From Agaribacter marinus (GTDB lineage Bacteria > Pseudomonadota > Gammaproteobacteria > Enterobacterales > Alteromonadaceae): 64,000 nucleotides of DNA. The DNA lies in the NCBI RefSeq assembly GCF_030160655.1, contig NZ_BSOT01000005.1, forward strand, positions 248,001 to 312,000, in the 5' to 3' direction. The notes beneath the pieces are model-generated. The model was not told where the DNA came from. It was given only the letters and a program-made list of their open reading frames with translations, and did no database searches. How positions within the stretch are numbered: position 1 is the first letter of the stretch; every line of letters begins with the position of its first letter. Positions 56,170-64,000 of this stretch are shown here, piece after piece. A program made the position numbers and the translations under genes.

Positions 56170-58236
56170 TTAGTCTTGCTTACGTATTAGGGAACGAATG
56201 GTGAACCGGCTGGGGTTTACCGCATTTAGTAATTTGTTTGACAAAGGAAGGCAAGTTTGCGTAATTTGAGACGCAATTGTCTTGGCGGCAATCGGGGCAG
56301 TCGTTAAACCTCTCGAGCCCAAGCCTGTAAGTAGGAACACATTTTTTTGTACTGTTGCTGGCAGATGATTGTGTACCGTGTTGTATTTGTTGAGTTGGTG
56401 GTATTGCGTTTCTAGTTTGCCAACGTCGAGCATGTTGCCTATCAGCGGCAAATGATCAGGTGTCGAACATCTTATTGCCGCGCGCCCTTGTGGATGTTTT
56501 TCTTCGTTAAACTGAGTGATTATCGGTTGCCAGTTGGCTTCATTCATTGCTTTCGAATGCGTTGTAAAATTCACTTCTCTATCTGAAAGGCGATAATCAG
56601 TTGCTGTGTCCAATTTGTTGTAAGTCGATCCTAGTGCATGTTTACCGTTGACCTGCGGCGTAAAGTAACCTTTGTGACACAATACTGTTTTTAGTGGGCG
56701 GGTTTCTTCAATTGCGTCTACATACTCCACTTGCCCACGTGTTAGGCGCAACGCTATGTTTTCTCCTAAAAAGCGCGATGAACCATCCGCTGTTGCTAGC
56801 ACCAAATAATCACACTGCGTTTTGTTGCTGCTATTTGATACATGGCTCGTACTTCCTCTTATCTTTTTCGTCGTTGCGATGTTTATGGGTGCATCAATGC
56901 CAGTTGATTCATATTGTAGCAACTCAGTCGACGTACTAAGCTCAAAGTGCTTATATGTCTGACATACGTCAATGCAGCTCTTGGTCAGGGATACGGGGGA
57001 TATCCAACCTGCATCGGGTAAAAACAAACCGCCATAGGGCAATTGAATATTTGTAATCTCTGTCGCGGTATCAGCATCAACAACCGTTGCTAAACGCTCT
57101 GGCCAGAGCGATTTATCAAGCATCTTTGCATAACGTGCTTGCGTATTCTCATTAAACCCCAACTGTAAAACACCACACCAGTCATGATCGAATTGCGTGT
57201 TTTCAGATAAATGTGTATACCAGCGTTTAGCAAATAAAAAACTATGGGCATAAAATTGACTTGCTATGCTTGCATCTGCTTGTAGCTGCGGGTAAAAACC
57301 GCCTATTGTATTACCAGATGCACCCATAGCAACGTCTTCATCAGCGCATATTAGGCGAACATTTAATCCAACCCTAAGTAACTCCAATGCACATATTGCA
57401 CCCGCAATGCCGCCGCCAACGACAACCGCAGTTTTAGATGCGTCAAAATGGCTTGCTGGCCGCGCGTACCAGGGGGCCTGTTGCTTCGTCCATACCTTTG
57501 GTTTTTTGAGCAGATTGCCTACAAGCATGTCTCGTTTTCTGCCGAATCCCTTGCGTTTTTTTACGTCAAAACCGGCCTCCTGTAATCCGCGCTTCACGAC
57601 GCCCGCTGCAGTAAATGTCGCAAAACTTGCATTTAATTTACTTAACCGAGCTAATTGTTTGAAAACGCTTGTTTGCCACATACTTTCATTCTTACTCGGC
57701 GCAAAACCATCAAGAAACCAAGCATCTACAATGCCTTGTTCATGCACATACACTTCTTCAATGTGCTCGTTAATGTCGCCAAGTACTAAATGAATAACAG
57801 TATTGAATGTCGACATATCGAGTGTGTGATTGCCACTGAGCTCTGGCGGATAAGCGTCGATTAATGCCTTGTACTCTAGTGCTAAAAGATTCCTTGATTG
57901 TGCGATTTTTTGCAACGCGCCTATATTTAGTGGGTATTTTTCAAATGAAATTACATGCAGTTTTTTTAACCTATGCTTTGGGTTTGCATGTGTAAACTCG
58001 GCAAACTGCTGCATGATTAACATTATATTTAGACCGGTACCAAAACCAGTTTCACCTATAACAAAGTGAGATTGTTCATGTTTTCGCCATTTATCACGGA
58101 TATCATTTCCATCAATAAATACATATTGTGTTTCTGCAACGCCATCGTCGTTTGAAAAATAAACGTCATCAAATGCTTCTGAAACAGGTGTACCTTGCGA
58201 ATTAAAGCTGATATTTGCGTTTTGTAATTTCATCAA
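56170..58236 (-). CDS. mnmC: Bifunctional tRNA modification enzyme MnmC
   Basis: A 688-residue fusion that completes mnm5(s2)U at the tRNA wobble base. The N-terminal methyltransferase (1-250) has FVIGETGFGTGLNIML (SAM site), WFLDGFAPSKNESMW and FATFTAAGVVKRGLQEAGF. The C-terminal FAD oxidase opens with VVVGGGIAGAICALELL near 270 and ends in FLLTGLGSRGLTTAPIAA. Both parts are intact, about the E. coli length (668). It is divergent from fabB, the same arrangement as in E. coli. Confidence 0.96.
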   Translation of the reverse strand: MMKLQNANISFNSQGTPVSEAFDDVYFSNDDGVAETQYVFIDGNDIRDKWRKHEQSHFVIGETGFGTGLNIMLIMQQFAEFTHANPKHRLKKLHVISFEKYPLNIGALQKIAQSRNLLALEYKALIDAYPPELSGNHTLDMSTFNTVIHLVLGDINEHIEEVYVHEQGIVDAWFLDGFAPSKNESMWQTSVFKQLARLSKLNASFATFTAAGVVKRGLQEAGFDVKKRKGFGRKRDMLVGNLLKKPKVWTKQQAPWYARPASHFDASKTAVVVGGGIAGAICALELLRVGLNVRLICADEDVAMGASGNTIGGFYPQLQADASIASQFYAHSFLFAKRWYTHLSENTQFDHDWCGVLQLGFNENTQARYAKMLDKSLWPERLATVVDADTATEITNIQLPYGGLFLPDAGWISPVSLTKSCIDVCQTYKHFELSTSTELLQYESTGIDAPINIATTKKIRGSTSHVSNSSNKTQCDYLVLATADGSSRFLGENIALRLTRGQVEYVDAIEETRPLKTVLCHKGYFTPQVNGKHALGSTYNKLDTATDYRLSDREVNFTTHSKAMNEANWQPIITQFNEEKHPQGRAAIRCSTPDHLPLIGNMLDVGKLETQYHQLNKYNTVHNHLPATVQKNVFLLTGLGSRGLTTAPIAAKTIASQITQTCLPLSNKLLNAVNPSRFTIRSLIRKQD

Positions 58237-58315
58237 TTAGGTAATCTATGCGGCGCTTTTGTAGAAGTATTCAAATTGTGAATGACTTTTTGCTTAATTT
58301 TATGACAGTATACCC

Positions 58316-58332
58316 CTAAGAGCAGACCAGTT
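58316..58332 (-). promoter_or_regulatory. Possible FadR site upstream of fabB
   Basis: On the minus strand AACTGGTCTGCTCTTAG (58332-58316) has a strong left FadR half (AACTGGTC) but a poor right half. It is 68 bp before the fabB start. FadR activates fabB in E. coli, so the position is sensible, but the match is partial. Confidence 0.35.
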
Positions 58333-58399
58333 GAATCAATTAAGCCGTTAAGATATGGCGGAATTGAACGTTATTAGAAAAAATGAATAAGGGTGATAA

Positions 58400-59611
58400 A
58401 TGAAACGCGCAGTGATTACCGGCTTAGGTGTTGTCTCAAGTATTGGGAATAATGCTGATGAAGTAACTCAATCTTTGAAGACCGGGAGTTCTGGTATTAC
58501 ATTTTCTGAGCAATTTGCTGAAATGGGATTGCGCAGTCAAGTCTGGGGTAATGTTAAACTAGACCTAAAAGAAATGATTGACCGTAAAGCCCTGCGTTTT
58601 ATGGGAGATGCATCGAGTTATGCATACTTAGCCATGCAACAGGCTATTGCAGATGCAGGCTTAGAAGAGAAAGATTATTCGAATGAAAGAGTCGGAATAA
58701 TTGCTGGCTCGGGTGGTGCATCTTCTGAAAACCAAGTAAATTCGTCAGACATACTGCGAGCAAAAGGCGTAAGACGCATGGGACCCTACATGGTCACCCG
58801 TTGTATGGCGAGCACTGTCTCTGCATGTTTGGCCACGCCCTTTAAGATTCGCGGTGTTAACTATTCAATTGCGTCTGCGTGCGCGACTAGTGCGCACTGT
58901 ATCGGCAATGCATGGGAACTGATTCAGCTTGGCAAGCAAGATATGGTGTTTGCTGGAGGGGGTGAAGAACTCCATTGGGCATTGTCGAGTCAGTTTGATG
59001 CTATGGGGGCTTTATCTAGCAAGTATAATGACAATCCTGCTGTGGCGTCGCGCACATATGATGCCGATAGAGATGGTTTTGTGAGTTCTGGCGGCGGTGG
59101 AATGGTTGTTGTAGAAGAGCTGGAACATGCACTTGCTCGTGGTGCGAAGATTTATGGCGAAGTCGTGGGATATGGTGCTACATCGGATGGTTATGACATG
59201 GTTGCGCCGTCTGGTGAAGGCGCAGCAAGGTGCATGCGCATGGCTATGCATGGTTTAGAACAACCATTGGATTACCTCAACACACACGGTACGTCTACAC
59301 CGGTCGGTGATGTGCAAGAGCTAAAAGCAATTCAGGAAGTCTTTGGTGCAAACAGTCCGGCGATAAGTGCTACTAAATCACTTACTGGCCATGCCTTAGG
59401 TGCGGCTGGCGTTCATGAAGCGATATTCACTTTACTGATGATGCAAAATGATTTTATTTGCCCCTCAATCAATATAGACAATCTTGATGAAGCGGCGACT
59501 AATTTAGATATTGTGACCACGACTCGAACGCAAACTGTAAATTTGGCGATGTCGAATAGTTTTGGTTTTGGTGGCACAAACGCCTCTTTGGTATTCAAAA
59601 AGTATCAATAG
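58400..59611 (+). CDS. fabB: 3-oxoacyl-[ACP] synthase I
   Basis: A 403-residue condensing enzyme for fatty acid elongation, the one required for unsaturated chains. The active Cys is in [16 protein letters not shown] near 160; the catalytic histidines are in [12 protein letters not shown] and [14 protein letters not shown]; Lys in [22 protein letters not shown] closes the fold. AGGGTG precedes the ATG. It is divergent from mnmC and ends with a strong terminator at 59698. Confidence 0.97.
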   Translation: MKRAVITGLGVVSSIGNNADEVTQSLKTGSSGITFSEQFAEMGLRSQVWGNVKLDLKEMIDRKALRFMGDASSYAYLAMQQAIADAGLEEKDYSNERVGIIAGSGGASSENQVNSSDILRAKGVRRMGPYMVTRCMASTVSACLATPFKIRGVNYSIASACATSAHCIGNAWELIQLGKQDMVFAGGGEELHWALSSQFDAMGALSSKYNDNPAVASRTYDADRDGFVSSGGGGMVVVEELEHALARGAKIYGEVVGYGATSDGYDMVAPSGEGAARCMRMAMHGLEQPLDYLNTHGTSTPVGDVQELKAIQEVFGANSPAISATKSLTGHALGAAGVHEAIFTLLMMQNDFICPSINIDNLDEAATNLDIVTTTRTQTVNLAMSNSFGFGGTNASLVFKKYQ

Positions 59612-59697
59612 CGATAGGGCTTTCTACGTCGTAAAATGCGAGTGATAAATTTGTAATTTACGAGTGTTAGTTAACGTTAAGCTGATATGTCCATATG

Positions 59698-59732
59698 AAG
59701 GGATATTTGATTCACTCAAATGTCCCTTTTTT
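59698..59732 (+). terminator. Rho-independent terminator after fabB
   Basis: AAGGGATATTTGA (59698-59710) and TCAAATGTCCCTT (59716-59728) form a 13-bp stem with one mismatch and a 5-base loop, followed by T. Confidence 0.93.
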
Positions 59733-59794
59733 AACTTGTGAGAAGTACTAAAAATTGCAAACGTTTCAACCTGTTTTCTTGAATTGGTTTATTG

Positions 59795-60970
59795 ATGAAG
59801 ATTTTATTTGATAGTGTGATGCCATATGCTGACGCGTTTTTTTCTAGCATTGGGGAATGTAAGTCGTTTGAATCAGGGGTATTGGGTGACATTGATTTAG
59901 CTGAAGCAGACGTTTTGTTGACGCGCTCCACAACAAAGGTGGATAAACAGCTACTCCTTAAAGCTGAACATGCAAAGTTTATCGGAACTGCGACGGCGGG
60001 AATTAATCACTTTGATGTAAAAGCAATAGAACAGCATGGTGCACACTGGACCTCAGCCGCCGGGTGTAATGCCAGAGCGGTTGCAGAGTACGTATTAGCA
60101 TCACTCTTATACCTTGCAATTAATGATGAAATTGAATTAGCAGGAAAGAGCTGTGCTATTGTTGGCGTGGGCGAAGTCGGACGGCAGGTCGCAAGTATTG
60201 TTAACGCGCTGGGTATGTCGATAGTGTTGTACGATCCACCACGAGCGGAGTTAGAATCAACATTTACATCAGCGTCGTTTGACGAAGTGATTAGCGCAGA
60301 TTTTATTAGTTTACATGCGCCATTGATTAATGATGGAAAATATCCCACACGACATATGTTCAATGATATTGTGCTAAACAAAATGAATGCCAATCAGTAT
60401 TTAATTAGTGCCAGTCGGGGAGAACTGATTGATACCAATGCTTTACTTGCCCGCTTTCGTTTAAAGTCAAAAAGCGCTGCCTCTGGTGTATCTCAGTGCA
60501 CAGCGCCGCAGTTAGTCATGGACTGTTGGGAAGATGAACCTACTATTTCGACTGAGCTAATGACGCACTGTCGTCTTGCGACGGCGCATATTGCCGGGCA
60601 TTCACTAGAAGGAAAAGCTAGAGGGACTAGCATTTTGTATGACAAGTTATGTGAGTTCTTGGCGGTAGACAATGTACTCAATCTACGTGATTTTCTGCCA
60701 ATATACGAAATGCCAGAAAATTTAATGGCACATATACGTGCTTTTGACATGGATACTTTATCACTTGCGACACTTAATAATATTGTGAAGTGTTTCTATG
60801 ATATTGAAAATGATGATAGTTTTTTTCGTCAGCACATGGCAAAATCTGATCAAATTACACCAATCCGAAAGAATTATCCCATCAGGCGTGAGTTTGATGC
60901 GGTGTCTGTCCGACTGCAAAATCCAGTCGCAAAACAGCAACTGTCGGCATTAGGTTTCAAGGTCCTTTGA
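59795..60970 (+). CDS. pdxB: 4-phosphoerythronate dehydrogenase
   Basis: A 391-residue D-isomer-specific 2-hydroxyacid dehydrogenase for pyridoxal phosphate synthesis. The NAD site is CAIVGVGEVGRQVA near residue 120. LISASRGELID holds the catalytic Arg and the His is in ATAHIAGHSLEGKARG near 265. The PdxB-specific C-terminal dimerisation domain follows (REFDAVSVR). GTATAGINHFDVKAIEQHGA and AAGCNARAVAEYV fit PdxB. ATG 59795 is used; TTG 59792 is adjacent. It leads toward asd and fimV in the order known from related species. Confidence 0.95.
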   Translation: MKILFDSVMPYADAFFSSIGECKSFESGVLGDIDLAEADVLLTRSTTKVDKQLLLKAEHAKFIGTATAGINHFDVKAIEQHGAHWTSAAGCNARAVAEYVLASLLYLAINDEIELAGKSCAIVGVGEVGRQVASIVNALGMSIVLYDPPRAELESTFTSASFDEVISADFISLHAPLINDGKYPTRHMFNDIVLNKMNANQYLISASRGELIDTNALLARFRLKSKSAASGVSQCTAPQLVMDCWEDEPTISTELMTHCRLATAHIAGHSLEGKARGTSILYDKLCEFLAVDNVLNLRDFLPIYEMPENLMAHIRAFDMDTLSLATLNNIVKCFYDIENDDSFFRQHMAKSDQITPIRKNYPIRREFDAVSVRLQNPVAKQQLSALGFKVL

Positions 60971-61034
60971 GCGCTCGTGCAGCGTGTCAATAGGACTGAC
61001 TTAATATAATAAAAAAGGCAAAGGCTTAAAATAC

Positions 61035-62051
61035 ATGTCAAACGCATACAATGTCGCAGTGTTAGGCGCCACAGGACTTGTTGGTCAAACAATGATGGAC
61101 GTTTTGTCTGAACGTAAATTTCCGATTGATACCTTATATCCGCTTGCAAGTGCAAGATCAGCAGGTGACGAAATCAATTTTAAGGGCGAAAAGCTGACGG
61201 TTATTGATGCAGATGAATTTGATTGGTCTACTGTACATATTGCATTTTTCTCTGCTGGGGGCAGTATATCTGAAAAATATGCACCTATCGCGGCGGATGC
61301 CGGTTGTGTCGTTATCGACAATACCTCACATTACCGATATGAACCCGATATTCCGCTCGTTGTGCCAGAAGTAAACAAAGCGGCGTTGGCTGACTTTAGG
61401 AATCGTAATATTATTGCAAACCCCAATTGCTCAACGATCCAAATGTTAGTTGCTTTAAAACCAATACATGACGCCGTCGGGATTTCTCGTATAAATGTGA
61501 GTACGTATCAATCTGTTTCAGGTGCTGGGAAAACAGCGATGGAAGGCCTCGCTAAACAGACGGCAGAGTTGTTAAATGCGAAGCCAATGACTGGTAAAGA
61601 CTTTCCTCGCCAGATTGCGTTTAATGTTATTCCACAAATTGATGTTTTTATGGACAATGACTATACCAAAGAAGAAATGAAAATGGTGTGGGAAACGCAA
61701 AAAATTATGGGTGATAACAGTATCTTAGTTAACCCTACTGCTGTGCGTGTACCTGTGTTTTATGGTCATGGTGAAGCAATACATATTGAAACACATCAAC
61801 CCATTGATGCAGAGCAAGTTAATGAATTACTGCAAGCAGCAGAAGGCATTAAACTGTATGAGAAAACAGACGAGTTTCCTACGCAAGTATGCAGTGCGAG
61901 TGGTAATGATTGGGTACATGTAGGTCGCGTAAGAAACGATATTTCACACCCTAATGGTATAAATATGTGGGTAGTTTCTGACAATATAAGAAAAGGCGCG
62001 GCGACGAATAGCGTGCAAATTGCAGAAGCGTTGGTTGCAGAATATCTGTAA
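61035..62051 (+). CDS. asd: Aspartate-semialdehyde dehydrogenase
   Basis: A 338-residue enzyme of the lysine/methionine/threonine pathway. The NADP site is VAVLGATGLVGQTMM at the N-terminus. The catalytic Cys is in IIANPNCSTIQM near 132 and the His in GHGEAIHIETHQP near 245. SAGGSISEKYAPIAADAG is typical of the shorter asd type in Vibrio and Pseudomonas. In enterics the related usg gene, which lacks activity, occupies this place; here the Cys and His are intact, so it should be a working Asd. Confidence 0.93.
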   Translation: MSNAYNVAVLGATGLVGQTMMDVLSERKFPIDTLYPLASARSAGDEINFKGEKLTVIDADEFDWSTVHIAFFSAGGSISEKYAPIAADAGCVVIDNTSHYRYEPDIPLVVPEVNKAALADFRNRNIIANPNCSTIQMLVALKPIHDAVGISRINVSTYQSVSGAGKTAMEGLAKQTAELLNAKPMTGKDFPRQIAFNVIPQIDVFMDNDYTKEEMKMVWETQKIMGDNSILVNPTAVRVPVFYGHGEAIHIETHQPIDAEQVNELLQAAEGIKLYEKTDEFPTQVCSASGNDWVHVGRVRNDISHPNGINMWVVSDNIRKGAATNSVQIAEALVAEYL

Positions 62052-62113
62052 ATATTCTGTGCTAAATGCCGATACGTATAGGTATTTGTATTTTTTGAAG
62101 GTGGACATTAGGT

Positions 62114-64000
62114 TTGAATATTAAGCGAATTTCATTATTCATTTTGGTGATAATGCTGACTTGTATTCGTCCATATTCTGCCGATGCACAGGTGCAGATC
62201 CAAGGCCCAAGAAACGCCGAAGATGTATATTCTGGCGTAGTCTATGGGCCAATCGACCCTACCGATACTTTGTGGCGAATAGCTAGCCGATATAAGCAAG
62301 ATTCTAATTTTTCCGTTTATCAAACGATGCTTGCTATATATGAACTAAACCCTCAAGCCTTTGAAAATCAAAACTTTAATACAATGGTGAATGGGGCAAT
62401 TTTGCAATTGCCTAGTGACCGTTATATCGCTCGTATGAGTTTGCAACGGGCGAAGGCAAAGGCCGAAGCAGATGATCGAGCATTTGGCAGGCCGAACTCA
62501 GTTCAACCAACTAATGACGCTGGTAAAATACCCAGCGAAAATCTTAAACCTGAAATTCCTTTGGTTAATCAAGAAGATCTGTCGAATACTCAGCGCCAAT
62601 TACAGAATCAGTTGAACGCCCTTAACCGTCAGCAGAATACTCAGTTTGGTGCAATTAAAGATCAGGTCTCTTCGTCTATTGATAGCGTTCAAGCACTGTT
62701 GGATGAAAATCGGCGTTTATATGAACGCTTAGATCAAGTGAATACGGATATTGCCGACTTGCGTAATAAGGTAGAAGGCGAGGTTCAAGGGCAAATTGAT
62801 GAACAGCTTAGCTTGCAAAAAGAACTCATTGCATTGGTAAAAGACGCGCAGCAGCGACAATTAGACAAAGAGTCAGAGTCTATATTAACGAAGCTTACGA
62901 GTTCTACAGGTATTATTCTATTGACGACTGGCTTTACGCTAGTTGTGCTTATCGGTTTAGCAATTTGGGCACTAAGAAAGCCTGCTGCATCGAATGCGGC
63001 ACCTGTAGAATCAAAAACAAACACTAAGGCATCAAGCGATATCGTTGATGACGAACTGGTGATTGGTGAAATTGATGATGCGGCATCTGCAGAAGCGGAT
63101 GAGCTTATGGCTGCCTTAGAAGCAGAATTGCCAGATGACGATGATACGGATGATATTTTAGGCGAACAACTTGAAGATGGCCTAGATGAAATTCAGGTCG
63201 ATGATAACGTGGATGATTTTGGCGATTTAGACGATGAAATGCTTGTTCCTAATGCGACGTCCAACGACTCTGAATCCAATAGTAGTGAAGCGAGTGGCAT
63301 CGAAGAGGTAAGTTTCGATGCCGACGCTATTTCTTTAGATGAAGATGAATTAGGGAATGAGTCTATCGATTTGTCGGATGACGACGAAATACTTGATACG
63401 TCCACAGACGAAAATAAAGACATTACCGATGCTACCGATTTAGAAGAATTAGATTTAGGTGATGATCTCGATGATGAAATTGAAGCGTCTGAAAATGATG
63501 AGACCGCTTCTACAGCCGAGAATGGTAAGCAGAACGAATCGGCAGATGATGCTGAGTTGGTACTGGATGGCTTGCCTAGTGAAGAAGATGACGGCACGCC
63601 TGAGGGAGTCGACCTGAATGAAGATGGTGAAATTGATGAGAACACCATCGAACAAATAGAACAGCAAATTCAGCAGAAAGATAAAGAAATCAATCAGCTT
63701 ACCGACGATATTCTTGCAGATATAGACAACGCGGTTGATGAACCTGATGATAGCGACGTTGCCGCAGAAGAGAGTGAAGACAAGAGTGAAGAAGACACGG
63801 AGTTTGATGCCTTAACGGATATCGACGATATTCTTGACGCTACTGAAGCAGACGATTTAACGACTGACAATGCGGGTAATGACGAGACGGCTATAACACA
63901 AACGCCTGCGGAAGAAAGCGGTAGCGTGACAGATTTAGCCGACGAAATATTAGCAGATATTGAGTCTGAGTTAGATGGCAGTGTGGACGACGAGAGCGAT
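62114..64000 (+). CDS. fimV: FimV-like pilus assembly/polar hub protein (3' part outside window)
   Basis: 629 codons are open to the window edge. The start is TTG 62114, with AAGGTGG 9 bases before it. Signal peptide at 1-25 (ISLFILVIMLTCIRPYSADA), then the FimV N-terminal LysM-like domain: VYSGVVYGPIDPTDTLWRIA and YQTMLAIYELNPQAFEN, with ILQLPSDRYIA. A coiled coil at about 155-250 (LDENRRLYERLDQVNTDIAD) is followed by one membrane helix near 270 (GIILLTTGFTLVVLIGLAIW). The visible rest is an extremely acidic cytoplasmic region of Asp/Glu-rich repeats. FimV organises the pole and type IV pili; the C-terminal TPR part is beyond the window. Confidence 0.93.
   Translation, partial: MNIKRISLFILVIMLTCIRPYSADAQVQIQGPRNAEDVYSGVVYGPIDPTDTLWRIASRYKQDSNFSVYQTMLAIYELNPQAFENQNFNTMVNGAILQLPSDRYIARMSLQRAKAKAEADDRAFGRPNSVQPTNDAGKIPSENLKPEIPLVNQEDLSNTQRQLQNQLNALNRQQNTQFGAIKDQVSSSIDSVQALLDENRRLYERLDQVNTDIADLRNKVEGEVQGQIDEQLSLQKELIALVKDAQQRQLDKESESILTKLTSSTGIILLTTGFTLVVLIGLAIWALRKPAASNAAPVESKTNTKASSDIVDDELVIGEIDDAASAEADELMAALEAELPDDDDTDDILGEQLEDGLDEIQVDDNVDDFGDLDDEMLVPNATSNDSESNSSEASGIEEVSFDADAISLDEDELGNESIDLSDDDEILDTSTDENKDITDATDLEELDLGDDLDDEIEASENDETASTAENGKQNESADDAELVLDGLPSEEDDGTPEGVDLNEDGEIDENTIEQIEQQIQQKDKEINQLTDDILADIDNAVDEPDDSDVAAEESEDKSEEDTEFDALTDIDDILDATEADDLTTDNAGNDETAITQTPAEESGSVTDLADEILADIESELDGSVDDESD

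Noticed and set aside
57407-57793. 128-codon plus-strand ORF
   Set aside because: Antisense to mnmC and low in protein-like features.
60007-60393. 128-codon minus-strand ORF
   Set aside because: Antisense to pdxB, which is fully explained in its own frame.
63193-63648. 151-codon minus-strand Ser-rich ORF
   Set aside because: It is the complement of the Asp/Glu-rich repeats of fimV; GAT/GAA codons read as Ser-rich on the other strand.

Overview
The window reads as an ordinary chromosomal segment of a marine-type gammaproteobacterium, most likely in the order Alteromonadales. It is moderately AT-rich. The evidence is gene order shared with E. coli and its relatives: rnfABCDGE-nth; yoaA-tsaB-slp-fadD-rnd; ycgL/ycgM/ycgN-dsbB-nhaB-fadR; epmC-yfcL-mnmC-fabB-pdxB-asd-fimV. 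Genus cannot be fixed from the sequence alone.

Layout. (1) 1-4350 is an accessory zone. A TetR regulator (cut by the window edge) and a divergent short-chain dehydrogenase share palindromic operators. Then comes a minus-strand patch with a decayed ORF, a GNAT acetyltransferase, an integron-attC-like site, a GFA-type protein, a broken second copy of the nth 3' end and a secreted putative zinc protease. (2) 4351-10411 is the minus-strand rnfABCDGE-nth operon (membrane ion/electron pump plus endonuclease III). (3) 10582-10761 holds two identical tRNA-Asn genes with a consensus promoter, followed by about 0.8 kb without genes. (4) 11.6-24.4 kb carries a MATE exporter, uvrB, a LysR regulator, queC and queE (queuosine), a GGDEF-EAL protein, a periplasmic binding protein, asnB and an unrecognised 515-residue membrane-anchored protein. 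(5) 24.6-32.8 kb carries a membrane AraC regulator, a lipoprotein amidohydrolase, an M28 peptidase, a DUF3025 protein, a YIP1 protein and a NatAB-type ABC exporter. (6) 32.9-48.2 kb is housekeeping: yoaA, tsaB, a slp-like lipoprotein, fadD, rnd, ycgL, ycgM, ycgN, dsbB, nhaB, fadR and fadH. (7) 48.6-64 kb has an EamA transporter, a retropepsin-like protease, a thioesterase, epmC, an NAD-kinase-like gene, yfcL, three tandem FlgO-domain lipoproteins, mnmC, fabB, pdxB, asd and the 5' part of fimV.

How the genes fit together. Lipid metabolism is a theme: fadD, fadR, fadH and fabB all lie here, and FadR-like operators can be read upstream of fadD, fadR and, less surely, fabB. RNA and translation modification is another: queC, queE, tsaB, epmC and mnmC. 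DNA repair is represented by nth, uvrB and yoaA.

No prophage, complete transposon, CRISPR array, defence island or large biosynthetic cluster is visible. The least ordinary items are the attC-like site with cassette-style genes and the nth duplication near the left end, and the triple FlgO-domain lipoprotein operon inserted into an otherwise conserved gene neighbourhood.
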